From Pseudogemmobacter bohemicus (GTDB taxonomy: Bacteria > Pseudomonadota > Alphaproteobacteria > Rhodobacterales > Rhodobacteraceae): DNA of 41,305 nucleotides. The notes below the pieces were generated by a model. It had not been told where the DNA came from. It saw only the letters and a list, made by a program, of their open reading frames with translations, and made no database searches. A program made the translations under genes and the position numbers. Below are positions 1 to 8,934 of the stretch, piece by piece. How positions within the stretch are numbered: position 1 is the first letter of the stretch; the number at the start of each line of letters is the position of its first letter. The stretch lies in contig NZ_QNHG01000004.1 in assembly GCF_003290025.1 (NCBI RefSeq), forward strand, positions 49,687 to 90,991, in the 5' to 3' direction.

Positions 1-40
1 GGGTTGAGACGGCAGCCCATTGCGCCAGGAATGATCCCGA

Positions 41-439
41 ATGTCCGACAGCCTGCCCCCCTATTACTTCCGCATCCGCGAGAATGGCGCCTCGGTCTGT
101 CGGGTGGATACGGAAAACCGTCAGCGCCGGATCGAGCTGGAAGAGATCGCCAGCGTCAATGTGAAGAACGGAAATATCCGCCCGCATGGGGATCGGGAGC
201 TGTCCGAGCCCGATCTGGAGGCGATCCGCAGCTGGCTGGGGGAAAGGCGCGCGTTGCTGGAAGCGCGCGAGACGGATGACATCCTGCGCACGGTGGATCA
301 CCTGAACCTGACCTCACAATGGGCACAATCAAAGGCCAGCGACGCGCAGCTGGAAGAGGTCACCGATGCCCTGCTGCTGGCCATGCATGACCTGCGCAGT
401 GTGCTGGTCAGAAAGAAAGCCGAACGCCTGAGCGAATGA
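41..439 (+). CDS. Conserved hypothetical protein, 132 aa
   Basis: Small soluble protein with no signal peptide or membrane segment. The N-terminal half (about residues 8-50) looks like a short beta-rich segment, and the C-terminal half (about 55-128) is helical and charged, rich in Leu, Glu and Arg. I do not recognise a catalytic motif. Codon use is that of the GC-rich core genome. It ends about 50 bp before a strong AT-rich bidirectional terminator and converges on the ferredoxin gene. Function unknown. That it is a real gene is likely, because GC-rich third positions match this frame and the antisense frames are poor. Confidence 0.7.
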   Translation: MSDSLPPYYFRIRENGASVCRVDTENRQRRIELEEIASVNVKNGNIRPHGDRELSEPDLEAIRSWLGERRALLEARETDDILRTVDHLNLTSQWAQSKASDAQLEEVTDALLLAMHDLRSVLVRKKAERLSE

Positions 440-486
440 TGCGCTCCACCCGCCAAGGGGGTGCCGGAATTCAGCGAATTCCGGTC

Positions 487-531
487 AAATTTCTTTCAAG
501 AAATTTTCTAAGATTTTTTGAAAAAATCTTA
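487..531. terminator. Two AT-rich perfect hairpins between convergent genes
   Basis: Two consecutive inverted repeats lie between the convergent genes. The first has 9-bp arms (AAATTTCTT, 487-495, and its complement, 498-506). The second has 11-bp arms (TAAGATTTTTT, 509-519, and its complement, 521-531) around a single G. Both carry T-rich runs on either strand, so together they look like a bidirectional intrinsic terminator serving the 132-aa gene and the ferredoxin gene. The AT-richness stands out sharply from the surrounding sequence. Confidence 0.7.
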
Positions 532-561
532 GCCCGCATAGTGGCAGGCGGTTGGGCCAGG

Positions 562-1234
<673 letters not shown>

Positions 1235-1873
1235 ATGATCTCCTCCTTGCTGCCCTGCTTCCTTGCACCGCATAAACAGCGCAGCCGAAGACCCCCCGTA
1301 AGCCTGCCAAGCCGCCGCCTCCCCGCTCTTCCGATCCCCTCATTTCTCATCCCCACATTGCTGATACCCGCATTTCTGATCCTCGCCGCCTGTGACGACG
1401 GATCGGTGCCCACCGGCCCGACACGCGCCGATTTCTCGGCCGAGATCGTCGATCTCAAGGGAAAACCCGGCCCTCCCAAAGGCCCGGAAGGCGCCTGCTG
1501 GCAATCCGACATCCGCCCGGCCGTGATCGAGACGGTTACCGAACAGGTGCTGGTCAGCCCGGAAACCCGCGATGAGGCCGGCACTCTCCTGAGCCCGGCC
1601 CGCTTTGCCTCGGAAGCGCAGCAGCGCATCGTCTCGGATCGCAGCACTGTCTGGTTCCGCATTCCCTGCCCCGATGTTATGACACCTGAATTCATCGCGA
1701 CCCTGCAAAGGGCGCTGAAAGCGCGGGGCCTGTATCTCCTGCCGCTGACCGGCGTGATGGATGCGCCGACCCGCACGGCCCTGCGCGGCTGGCAGCAGAG
1801 CCGGGGGCTCGATTCCGATCATCTCTCGCTGGCGGCCGCGCGTGAGCTGGGCCTTGTGATCGGAAATTTCTGA
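1235..1873 (+). CDS. Putative lipoprotein with peptidoglycan-binding-like C-terminus
   Basis: Protein of 212 aa. A basic N-terminus is followed by a proline-broken hydrophobic stretch ending in LAAC, with Cys53 as the likely lipidated residue of a type II signal peptide. The C-terminal ~70 residues (TPEFIATLQRALKARGLYLL, then GVMDAPTRTALRGWQ) have the helical pattern of peptidoglycan-binding domain 1: a first helix, a G.MD..TR.AL..WQ core and a final helix. The protein is therefore probably a periplasm-facing envelope lipoprotein that touches peptidoglycan. The long pre-lipobox region (about 50 residues) is unusual; a later start or a long n-region is possible. The ATG at 1235 is preferred over a GTG at 1208 that lacks a ribosome site. 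Confidence 0.65.
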   Translation: MISSLLPCFLAPHKQRSRRPPVSLPSRRLPALPIPSFLIPTLLIPAFLILAACDDGSVPTGPTRADFSAEIVDLKGKPGPPKGPEGACWQSDIRPAVIETVTEQVLVSPETRDEAGTLLSPARFASEAQQRIVSDRSTVWFRIPCPDVMTPEFIATLQRALKARGLYLLPLTGVMDAPTRTALRGWQQSRGLDSDHLSLAAARELGLVIGNF

Positions 1874-1926
1874 CCCGACAGGCTTCTGCCCGTGCGGGGC
1901 AGAGCCATGGGCGCCTGGTCCCTGCG

Positions 1927-1955
1927 AAAAAGGCGGCAGGGTTTCCCCCGCCGCC
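1927..1955 (-). terminator. Intrinsic terminator of the Deg protease gene
   Basis: On the minus strand a GC-rich stem (GGCGGCGGGG pairing with CCCTGCCGCC, one mismatch) with a short GAAA loop is followed directly by TTTTT. It sits just after the stop codon of the protease gene. Confidence 0.75.
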
Positions 1956-1983
1956 CCCTTTATCCGAGGCCTTGCAGCCGGGA

Positions 1984-3474
1984 TCACTGTATAAGCAGTG
2001 CCACGAAGCGCAGATCGCCGCCCCGGCTGTAGCGCAGCAGGACCGATTTGCGGCCCGCTTTTTTGGCATCCTCGATCCGGTCCTTCAGATCCTGGGCCCG
2101 GACGATCTTCTGCTGGCTGACCTCGGTGATCACATCGCCCTCGCGCAGGCCCTTGGTCCAGGCCTCGGAGGCCTGGTCGATACCGGCAACTATCAGCCCC
2201 TCGGTCGAGGCGGGGATCCCAAGCTGATCGCGCAGCGCATCGGTCACCAGATCCAGCTGCATCCCGAGGATGTCCAGCTGCGCCTGGGGTGCCTCTTCCT
2301 GATCGGCCGAGGCCGGATAGGTCTTGGGCTCTGCCTCTTCGCGCCGCCCCAGCGTGACATTCAGCGTCTCGGAGCCGCCCTCGCGCAGGACGACCACCGG
2401 CACCGCCTCACCCACCGGCGCATCGGCGACGCGGCGGGTCAGGTCGCCGGCATTCCTGACCTCCTGGCCGTTGAAGAGCTGGATCACATCGCCCGCCAGC
2501 ATGCCGGCATCTTTGGCCGGGCCATCCGGAACATCGGTCACCAGCGCGCCGCTGGCAGCCGCCAGCCCCATTGCCTCGGCAATATCCGGCGTCACATCCT
2601 GGATACGCACACCCAGCCAGCCGCGCCGGGTCTCGCCGAATTGCTTCAGCTGATCGACAACCTTGGTCACCACATTCGACGACATCGAGAACCCGATCCC
2701 GATCGAGCCGCCGGTCGGCGACAGAATCGCGGTATTCACCCCGATCACCTGGCCATCCATATTGAACAAAGGCCCGCCCGAATTGCCGCGGTTGATCGCC
2801 GCATCGGTCTGCAGATAATCGTCATAGGTGCCCGAGAGCTCGCGGTTCCTGGCCGAGACGATCCCGGCCGAAACCGAGAAGCCCTGGCCCAGCGGGTTCC
2901 CCATCGCCACCACCCAGTCGCCAACCCGGGCGAGGTCGGAATTGCCGAAGCTGACAAAGGGCAGCGGCTTGTCGGTCTCGACCTTCAGGAGCGCGATATC
3001 GGTCTGCGGATCGGTGCCGACCAGCTTCGCCGGCAGCTTCTCGCCGCTGAAAAACTCGATGGTGATCTCATCGGCGCCTTTGATCACATGGTCATTGGTG
3101 ACGATATAGCCGTCTTCCGAGATCACGAAACCCGAGCCGAGCGCCTCTGAGCGCTGCGGCCCCTGATCGCCCTGGCCGCCGAAATCCTTGAAGAAATCCT
3201 CAAGCGGGCTGCCCTCGGGCGCCACCGGCCCCCCATCCGAGGGGCGCGAGACCATCGACGAGGTGGTGATATTCACCACAGACGGGCTGATCTTCTCGGC
3301 AAGATCAGCGAAAGTATCGGGGGCACCGAAGGCCATGACCGGGGCCGGCGCGGTAAAGGCAAGCCCGGCGCCAAGCGCGAGGGCCAGCATGGTGCCATTG
3401 AGCAGCCCCGTCCTGAGGCCCGTCCGGAGGGATGGGCGCGCAGGCAGCGGCGAAACAGTGTGGGAGCGGGACAA
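1984..3474 (-). CDS. degP: Deg/HtrA-family periplasmic serine endoprotease (Do)
   Basis: Protein of 496 aa that degrades misfolded envelope proteins in the periplasm. The order is signal peptide (about 1-48, ending AAPVMAF-like), trypsin-like protease, PDZ1, PDZ2. The catalytic triad is visible: His129 in TNDHVIKG, Asp159 in TDIALLKV and Ser232 in GNSGGPLF. Two PDZ domains follow (about 285-380 and 405-496, each with an (L)GV/(L)GM binding-loop entry). The start is a TTG at 3474 preceded by AAAGGAG seven bases upstream; the frame is open further upstream, but that part has no ribosome site and overlaps another gene. It lies downstream of hflK-hflC on the same strand, a common alphaproteobacterial arrangement of membrane and periplasmic quality control. 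Whether it is DegP or DegQ cannot be decided. Confidence 0.95.
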   Translation of the reverse strand: MSRSHTVSPLPARPSLRTGLRTGLLNGTMLALALGAGLAFTAPAPVMAFGAPDTFADLAEKISPSVVNITTSSMVSRPSDGGPVAPEGSPLEDFFKDFGGQGDQGPQRSEALGSGFVISEDGYIVTNDHVIKGADEITIEFFSGEKLPAKLVGTDPQTDIALLKVETDKPLPFVSFGNSDLARVGDWVVAMGNPLGQGFSVSAGIVSARNRELSGTYDDYLQTDAAINRGNSGGPLFNMDGQVIGVNTAILSPTGGSIGIGFSMSSNVVTKVVDQLKQFGETRRGWLGVRIQDVTPDIAEAMGLAAASGALVTDVPDGPAKDAGMLAGDVIQLFNGQEVRNAGDLTRRVADAPVGEAVPVVVLREGGSETLNVTLGRREEAEPKTYPASADQEEAPQAQLDILGMQLDLVTDALRDQLGIPASTEGLIVAGIDQASEAWTKGLREGDVITEVSQQKIVRAQDLKDRIEDAKKAGRKSVLLRYSRGGDLRFVALLIQ

Positions 3475-3682
3475 ATCTGGTCTCCTTTGGACATGCAGCC
3501 GGATCGCCGGGGATTGGAGTCGCCTGTGGCCGGTCCGGTTCAGTGCATAAGAAACTCTGAGCCAAAGCCGTGCGCAATGCAAACCCTGTCGCGGCCTGTC
3601 AAAGCAGCGTGAACAGATCGGATTGAACGGGACCAGGCTCGGAAAAAACCTGCGGCTCGCAGCGCAGCAAGAGTATGAAATC

Positions 3683-3717
3683 GCTCTGTATACAGAGCCG
3701 GTCTTCGGGTCACCCGA
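3683..3717. promoter_or_regulatory. Two palindromes upstream of a small gene, possible operator
   Basis: A perfect 16-bp palindrome (GCTCTGTATACAGAGC, 3683-3698) is followed seven bases later by a second dyad (TCGGGT-C-ACCCGA, 3705-3717). They lie in the 262-bp region between the divergent deg gene and the small gene starting at 3737, with the second dyad about 20 bp before its start codon. Dyads of this size are typical binding sites of dimeric repressors. The regulator is unknown. Confidence 0.4.
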
Positions 3718-3736
3718 GAAGGAAGGAAATCCTGCG

Positions 3737-4060
3737 ATGCCATTTGGATATACCAGGTTCATCAATAGCCAGCGTGGAAGTTGGATCGTCCGCGTCCTCG
3801 AATTGCCGCAGAACCGCGATGCAATGATCGCCAGTGCGGCCAGGGAGCGTCCTCCTGCCGAAGCAATCGACGCATTGCCAGAGATCATCGAGATGCAGCC
3901 AGATGCCAAAGAGAGAACACTGATCGGGCGTGCGATCCGGCCCATAATGGAACGTGCCGGCTGGACGGTCGGCACGCCGCGACAAAGCATGCCCTTTCCT
4001 GGTGTCACCTTCGGTTCGGGAACACTTTACCACCGCGCAACGGGAACGGGGAACGACTGA
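3737..4060 (+). CDS. Hypothetical protein, 107 aa
   Basis: Short open frame with an AAGGAA ribosome-binding site ten bases before the ATG. Composition is mixed and soluble, with no signal peptide or membrane segment. The central part is predicted helical (NRDAMIASAARERPPAEAID and onwards) and the C-terminus is Gly-rich. I do not recognise the family. It is transcribed divergently from deg and ends just before the hflC terminator. Base composition is a little lower in GC than its neighbours, so it may be a recent acquisition. The call rests mainly on the ribosome site, the upstream palindromes and the absence of any competing gene. Confidence 0.5.
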   Translation: MPFGYTRFINSQRGSWIVRVLELPQNRDAMIASAARERPPAEAIDALPEIIEMQPDAKERTLIGRAIRPIMERAGWTVGTPRQSMPFPGVTFGSGTLYHRATGTGND

Positions 4061-4103
4061 GCGTGCCGGCGCGACCACTGGCCTGACATTTCACCGAGAC
4101 CGC

Positions 4104-4135
4104 AAAGAAAAGGGCCGGCACATGGCCAGCCCTTT
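4104..4135 (-). terminator. Intrinsic terminator after hflC
   Basis: On the minus strand the stem AAAGGGC(T)GGC / GCC(G)GCCCTTT with a short loop is followed by TTCTTT. It lies about 40 bp downstream of the hflC stop codon and ends the hflK-hflC transcript. Confidence 0.75.
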
Positions 4136-4172
4136 CCCCCGTGTCTTTCTGCCTCGCATGCGAGGGTTTCGC

Positions 4173-5144
4173 TTACTCCACCGGAGCCGGAGCCGGAACC
4201 GGCTGCGGCGCGGGTTGCGGCGCCGGGGTCACCTCTTCCGGGCTGGGCAGGGTTTCCGGTGTCTCGACCGGCGTATAGGCAGAGCTGCCGGGCGAGCGCA
4301 GGTAAGAGAAGAAATCGCTGTCCGGCTCCATCACGATCGAAGAATTCGACCCCTTCAGCGCCTGCTCATAAGCCGTGAGAGAGCGGATGAAGGCAAAGAA
4401 TTCCGGATCCTTGCCATAGGCCTCGGCGAGGATGGCGTTGCGTTCCGCATCGGCCTCACCCCGGATCACCGAGGCACTCCGGCGCGCAAGCGAGGTCTCT
4501 TCGACCACGGTGCGGTCTGCGGCTGCGCGCACACGTTGCGCGGCCTCGCCACCCCGGGCGATCTCGTCTGCCGCCTCACGGTCCCGCTCGGACCGCATGC
4601 GGTCGAAGGTGGCCTTGAGGTTGGCATCGGGCAGGTCGGTGCGGGTCAGCCGCACGTCGATCACCTGAACGCCCATCGACTGCGCCTCGCGCCGCGCAAT
4701 GGTCAGGATCTCGTTCATCAGCGCGGAACGGTCCTGGCTGAGCACGCGGTCCTGGGTGGTGTTACCCAGCACCTCGGGGATCGCCTGCTGCAGGATGTTG
4801 TTCAAAAGCGCCTGGGCGCGTTCCTCGGCTCCGGCACCAACCGCCTGGCGGAAGGCCTGGAGATCCGAGATCCGCCAGCGTGCGAAAGCATCCACCACCA
4901 GCCGGCGATCCGACAACAGCGTCACCTCGATCGGCGCGGTTTTCAGGCCAAGGATCCGGTCTTCGTAATAGACCACTTCCTGAATGAACGGCATCTTGAA
5001 GCCGAGGCCGGCATCTTCCTTGATCTGCCTCACCTGGCCAAATTGCAGCACCAGCGCCTTCTTACGCTCATCCACGATGAAGACCGAGGACAAGGCCGTG
5101 ACGACAAGGGCGATCAGGACGGGAACAATGACAATCGAGCGCAT
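4173..5144 (-). CDS. hflC: Protease modulator HflC
   Basis: Protein of 323 aa, SPFH/prohibitin family. One N-terminal membrane anchor (about residues 4-24) is followed by the periplasmic band-7 domain (about 25-200), a charged coiled coil rich in Ala, Glu and Arg (about 215-270), and a Pro/Ala/Val-rich tail (about 295-323). HflC pairs with HflK to form a large ring-shaped inner-membrane complex around the FtsH protease and limits its access to membrane substrates. Its ATG shares one base with the hflK stop (TGATG), so translation of the two is coupled, as expected for subunits of one complex. The Pro-rich repetitive tail is longer than in E. coli. Confidence 0.95.
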   Translation of the reverse strand: MRSIVIVPVLIALVVTALSSVFIVDERKKALVLQFGQVRQIKEDAGLGFKMPFIQEVVYYEDRILGLKTAPIEVTLLSDRRLVVDAFARWRISDLQAFRQAVGAGAEERAQALLNNILQQAIPEVLGNTTQDRVLSQDRSALMNEILTIARREAQSMGVQVIDVRLTRTDLPDANLKATFDRMRSERDREAADEIARGGEAAQRVRAAADRTVVEETSLARRSASVIRGEADAERNAILAEAYGKDPEFFAFIRSLTAYEQALKGSNSSIVMEPDSDFFSYLRSPGSSAYTPVETPETLPSPEEVTPAPQPAPQPVPAPAPVE

Positions 5145-6367
5145 CAGTTGGTCCCTCCGCCGGCTGCCGCAGGTGCGGCGGGCGTCGCGGCAGTGCCGCG
5201 TCCCAGTTCATTGAGCGGCAGGAAGGGCAGCACGCCCTGGCCATTGGCTCCGCCACCGACCCCGTCAAGGATCACCTTGTTCATGCCCCCATAAACCCGT
5301 TCCATCGTCTCAAGATAAAGCCGGCGGCGGGTGATTTCGGGCGCCTTCACATATTCGGTATAAACCGAGAGGAAGCGCGCGGCCTCCCCTTCGGCCGAGT
5401 TGACGGCTTCGGCGCGGTAGGCTTCGGCTTCTTCGGTCAGGCGGGCTGCCTCACCGCGCGCGCCGGCGGTGACGCGGTTGGCGTAACCATCCGCCTCGTT
5501 TTCCAGCCGCGAGCGTTCGGCCTGGGCCGATTGCACGGCGCGGAAAGCATCGGCCACATCCGATGGCGGCTGGGCGCGGCGAAGGTTCACACGGATGACC
5601 TGGATGCCGGCATTATAGGTATCAAGGGTGCCCTGCACCGCCGTCCGCAGATCCGAGGAAATCGCCCCCCGGTCGCGGTTGAGAATCGGCGACAGTTCCG
5701 AGCGCGCGATGATGTCGCGCATCGCGGATTCCGACACGGCGCGGATGGTTTCCTCGGGATCTGCGAGGCTGAAGAGATAGGCCTCCGGATCGGTGATGTT
5801 CCACACCACCTGGAAGCCGATATCAACCACATTCTGGTCACGGGTCAGCATCAGCTCGCCGGCATTGCCATCGACAGCACCGATATCGGTGGTGCGCTCG
5901 CCCGTCACCTGGACTTTTTCATAGGTCACAATCGGCCAGGCGGCAAAGTTCAGACCGGGATTGCCGATGCCCGAAGCCTCACCGAGGAACAGCTCGACCG
6001 AGCGCTCTTCCGGGCGCACGGTGTAGAAGGACATGAAAGCCCAGGCCGCCACCGCCGCCAGGGCGCCGAAGACCAGACCCTGTTTCGTAAAAATCGGACC
6101 AAGGCCCGGACCCTGCGGCCCGCGCGGACCGCCGCCGCCGCCATTACCCCTCTGGCCGCGCCCGCCCATCAGGACACGCAGCTGCTCCTGCCCCTTGCGC
6201 AGAAGATCGTCCACTTCGGGGATCTGCGGGCCACCCTCACCCGGGCGGCGCCCGCCATTGGGGCCACCATTGGGCCCCCCGTTCGGATTGCGACGTCCAT
6301 CATCGTCGTCGGAACCGCGGTTGCCGCGACCATCATCGCCACCTCCGCCCCAGGGACCTCCTGCCAT
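5144..6367 (-). CDS. hflK: FtsH protease activity modulator HflK
   Basis: Protein of 407 aa. A Gly/Asn/Asp-rich cytoplasmic N-terminus (about 1-95, many GGPNGG and DDDG runs) precedes one membrane segment (about 98-118), the SPFH band-7 domain (about 120-300) and an Ala/Glu-rich coiled coil. The Gly-rich N-terminus is typical of HflK and not of HflC. It is the first gene of the hflK-hflC unit, with deg further downstream. Upstream, 116 bp separate it from gor, so it may have its own promoter. Confidence 0.95.
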   Translation of the reverse strand: MAGGPWGGGGDDGRGNRGSDDDDGRRNPNGGPNGGPNGGRRPGEGGPQIPEVDDLLRKGQEQLRVLMGGRGQRGNGGGGGPRGPQGPGLGPIFTKQGLVFGALAAVAAWAFMSFYTVRPEERSVELFLGEASGIGNPGLNFAAWPIVTYEKVQVTGERTTDIGAVDGNAGELMLTRDQNVVDIGFQVVWNITDPEAYLFSLADPEETIRAVSESAMRDIIARSELSPILNRDRGAISSDLRTAVQGTLDTYNAGIQVIRVNLRRAQPPSDVADAFRAVQSAQAERSRLENEADGYANRVTAGARGEAARLTEEAEAYRAEAVNSAEGEAARFLSVYTEYVKAPEITRRRLYLETMERVYGGMNKVILDGVGGGANGQGVLPFLPLNELGRGTAATPAAPAAAGGGTN

Positions 6368-6483
6368 CTATACGTCCTTTTCCTTCACAATATCACGGTC
6401 TCAATTGGGCATCCCGGCCGGAATTTCAAGCCGGAGCGATGCCGCAGCCCCACACCTTTGCGGGAAATTCAGCTTTCGCCGCG

Positions 6484-7920
6484 CTACCTGCGGACCGGGT
6501 TGCGCATGGTCACCAGTTCCTCGGCCATGGTCGGATGCACGGCACAGGTACGGTCGAAGTCTTCCTTGGTTGCCCCCATCTTCACCGCAATGGCGGCAAG
6601 CTGGATCATCTCGCCCGCTTCGGGCGCAACGATATGGCAGCCAAGAACCCGGCGGGTCTCAGTACAGACGATCAGCTTCATCAAAACCCGCGCATCCGAT
6701 CCGGCAAAGGCCGAGCGCATCGGGCGGAAGCTGGTCGCATAGACTTCGATCGGGCCCTGGTCGCGGGCCTCTTCCTCGGTCATCCCCACCGCGCCGAGTT
6801 CCGGCTGGGTGAAGACGGCGGCGGGGATCAGCGCGTGATCAACCGGGGTCGGGCGGGCATGGAAGACGGTCTCGACAAAGGCCATACCCTCACGGATCGC
6901 CACCGGGGTCAGGTTCACCCGGTCGGTGACATCGCCAATGGCATAGACCGAAGGCACCGCCGTCTGGCTGTATTCATTCACCTCGACCTGGCCGCGCCGC
7001 CCGATGCCGATACCGATCTCTTCCAGCCCCAGCCCGTCGCTGTTCGGGCGCCGGCCGGTGGCAAAGAGCACATGATCCACCTCGCACAATTCGCCGGTGG
7101 TCGAGCGGACCGCACAAGGCCCGGAGCCCGACAATGCGCCCGACAATGCCCGCCGCGCATCCAGCTGCAATTCCGCAGCCGGCGCCGCGAAACCGTCATC
7201 CAGCGAGCCCTTCGGCCCCATCGCCGCGATATTGGTGCCGACGCGCAGACTGATCCCCGAGGCCCGCATCGCCTCGGCCACGAGGCCGCGCGCCTCATCG
7301 TCGAAGCCGCGCAGGATCTGGGCGCCGCGGTGGAATTGCGTGACCCTGACGCCAAGACCCTGAAGGATGCAGGCCATCTCACAGGCGATGAAACCGCCGC
7401 CAACGATCAAAAGCCGCTCGGGCAGCTTTGCGAAGTTGAAAATATCGTCCGAGACAAGGCCCAGTTCGGCGCCCGGCAGATCGGGCCGCTCGGGCCGCCC
7501 GCCGGTGGCGATCAGGATATGTTTCGCGGAAATCCGGCGCCCGTCGGCCAGCGCGACCTCATGCGGATCAACCAGCCTCGCGCGGCTGTCATGGATGGTG
7601 ACGCCCGAGCCATCCAGCAGCCGGCGGTAAACGCCCTCCAGCCGGTCCAGCTCGGTATGAAGGCGCGCCCGGAAGGCCAGCCAGTCGAAATGGCCCTCGG
7701 GAATGTCCCAGCCATAGGCGCGGGCCTGCGAGGGCAGCTCGCGGAAGGAAGAGGCGAAAACCATCAGCTTCTTCGGCACACAGCCCCGGATGACACAGGT
7801 GCCCCCCATGCGGCTTTCCTCGGCCAGCTGCACACGGGCACCGGTCGCCGCCGCCATCCGCGCCGCCCGCACACCACCCGAGCCGCCACCGATGACGAAA
7901 AGATCGCAGTCGAAAGCCAT
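6484..7920 (-). CDS. gor: Glutathione-disulfide reductase
   Basis: Protein of 478 aa, cytoplasmic flavoenzyme reducing glutathione disulfide with NADPH. The FAD site GGGSGG is at residues 11-16, the redox-active disulfide is Cys42 and Cys47 in GGTCVIRGCVPKK, the NAD(P) Rossmann motif GGGFIACEMA is in the middle, and the C-terminal catalytic His is His462 in the HPT motif. GGTCVIRGCVPKK with two Arg/Lys-rich flanks fits glutathione reductase better than lipoamide or mercuric reductase, though related disulfide reductases cannot be fully excluded. The start codon overlaps the rpiA stop by one base, so it is cotranscribed with rpiA, which in turn supplies pentose-phosphate flux tied to NADPH. 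Confidence 0.92.
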   Translation of the reverse strand: MAFDCDLFVIGGGSGGVRAARMAAATGARVQLAEESRMGGTCVIRGCVPKKLMVFASSFRELPSQARAYGWDIPEGHFDWLAFRARLHTELDRLEGVYRRLLDGSGVTIHDSRARLVDPHEVALADGRRISAKHILIATGGRPERPDLPGAELGLVSDDIFNFAKLPERLLIVGGGFIACEMACILQGLGVRVTQFHRGAQILRGFDDEARGLVAEAMRASGISLRVGTNIAAMGPKGSLDDGFAAPAAELQLDARRALSGALSGSGPCAVRSTTGELCEVDHVLFATGRRPNSDGLGLEEIGIGIGRRGQVEVNEYSQTAVPSVYAIGDVTDRVNLTPVAIREGMAFVETVFHARPTPVDHALIPAAVFTQPELGAVGMTEEEARDQGPIEVYATSFRPMRSAFAGSDARVLMKLIVCTETRRVLGCHIVAPEAGEMIQLAAIAVKMGATKEDFDRTCAVHPTMAEELVTMRNPVRR

Positions 7921-8705
7921 CAGTCGAGATCCGCGAAAATATTGTCGGTAGGGGCGAAATGGATCTGATCATCGCTGACCGAGCCGGTATTGATATCGCG
8001 GACCGAGACCTTGCCATCGGGCGATCCGATCACCACGATGTCGCAAATGTCGATGAAGAGCCCGTTCTCGACCACACCGGGGATCTGGTTCAAAACCAGT
8101 GCCAGCTGGCGCGGATTGCCGATCCGGCCCAGATGCAGATCGAGAATGTGGTTCGCCTCATCGGTGACCAGAGCGCGGTCACCGGTCAGCCTGAGGCTCA
8201 CATCCCGCGTCATCACATCCATGGCAACGAGGGTTTCCTCGATCAGCGCCTTGGTGGTCTGCCAGCCAAAGGGAATCACCTCGACCGGCAGCGGGAAAGC
8301 CCCCAGACGCGAGACCTCTTTCGCGGCATCGGCGATGACGATCATCTGATCCGAAGCCGTGGCGACGATCTTTTCCTGCAACAGCGCGGCGCCGCCGCCC
8401 TTGATCAGGTTCAGATCGGGGTCGAACTCATCGGCGCCATCAATGGTCAGATCCAGCCAGCGCACCTCATCGAGCGTGCGAACGGTGAGCCCAAGGCTGG
8501 TCGCCAGTTCCGCCGTGCGGCTGGAGGTTGCGACCCCGGTGACCCGCAGCCCCTCCTCGCGCACCCGCTCGGCCAGACAGCGCACCATCCAGGCCGAGGT
8601 CGAACCGGTTCCGAGCCCAAGCTTCATCCCGTCCTCGACGAATTCAACCGCACGTTTCGCGGCAACGAATTTGGCTTTGTCGATGGGGTTCAGATCGGCA
8701 GGCAT
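7920..8705 (-). CDS. rpiA: Ribose-5-phosphate isomerase A
   Basis: Protein of 261 aa interconverting ribose 5-phosphate and ribulose 5-phosphate in the pentose phosphate pathway. The family motifs are clear: the phosphate loop GLGTGSTSAW near residue 30, DGADEFD (catalytic Asp cluster) near residue 91 and KGGGAALLQEKIV near residue 105. Length is slightly above the usual 220-230 because of a C-terminal extension (SPDGKVSVRDI to the end). It is followed with a one-base overlap by gor, indicating one transcript. Confidence 0.97.
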   Translation of the reverse strand: MPADLNPIDKAKFVAAKRAVEFVEDGMKLGLGTGSTSAWMVRCLAERVREEGLRVTGVATSSRTAELATSLGLTVRTLDEVRWLDLTIDGADEFDPDLNLIKGGGAALLQEKIVATASDQMIVIADAAKEVSRLGAFPLPVEVIPFGWQTTKALIEETLVAMDVMTRDVSLRLTGDRALVTDEANHILDLHLGRIGNPRQLALVLNQIPGVVENGLFIDICDIVVIGSPDGKVSVRDINTGSVSDDQIHFAPTDNIFADLD

Positions 8706-8807
8706 GTGGGTCTCCGGGCTGTGGAAGAGGCGCGCGGCCTGGACCCGGGCTTACCCCAATCGCGGCGGAAGGGCAAAAGGCTTTTGGCCGCAACAGAGAG
8801 GGGGCCC

Positions 8808-8915
8808 TGCCCCCTCGGCTCCTTCAGAGCCTCACCCCCGGGATATTTAGGGACAGATGAAAGAAGCAGCCCATTTCATCTGTCTCTTAAATATCCCCGC
8901 CGGAGGCTTCCGAAG
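8808..8915. repeat. Long imperfect inverted repeat between sdaA and rpiA
   Basis: The core arms are GGGATATTTA-GG-GACAGATGAAA (8840-8862) and its complement (8874-8897), with one small internal bulge and an 11-base loop. Weaker complementarity continues outward (GAGCCTC with GGAGGCT), giving about 40-bp arms. It lies in the 229-bp gap downstream of sdaA and upstream of rpiA, both on the minus strand, so it could end the sdaA transcript. Sequences of this kind (CCCGGGATATTT...CAGATGAA) are, to my recollection, frequent between genes in Rhodobacterales and may be a dispersed repeat family. Confidence 0.6.
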
Positions 8916-8934
8916 CCAGCCAGAGGCGCGACCA

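Noticed and set aside
1972-3150. Plus-strand frame of 392 codons opposite the Deg protease
   Set aside because: Deg catalytic and PDZ motifs are unmistakable on the minus strand; the plus frame is a shadow.
3475-4008. N-terminal extension of the Deg protease
   Set aside because: It overlaps the divergent small gene and the palindromes, has no homology-like features, and the TTG at 3474 has AAAGGAG at proper spacing followed by a signal peptide.
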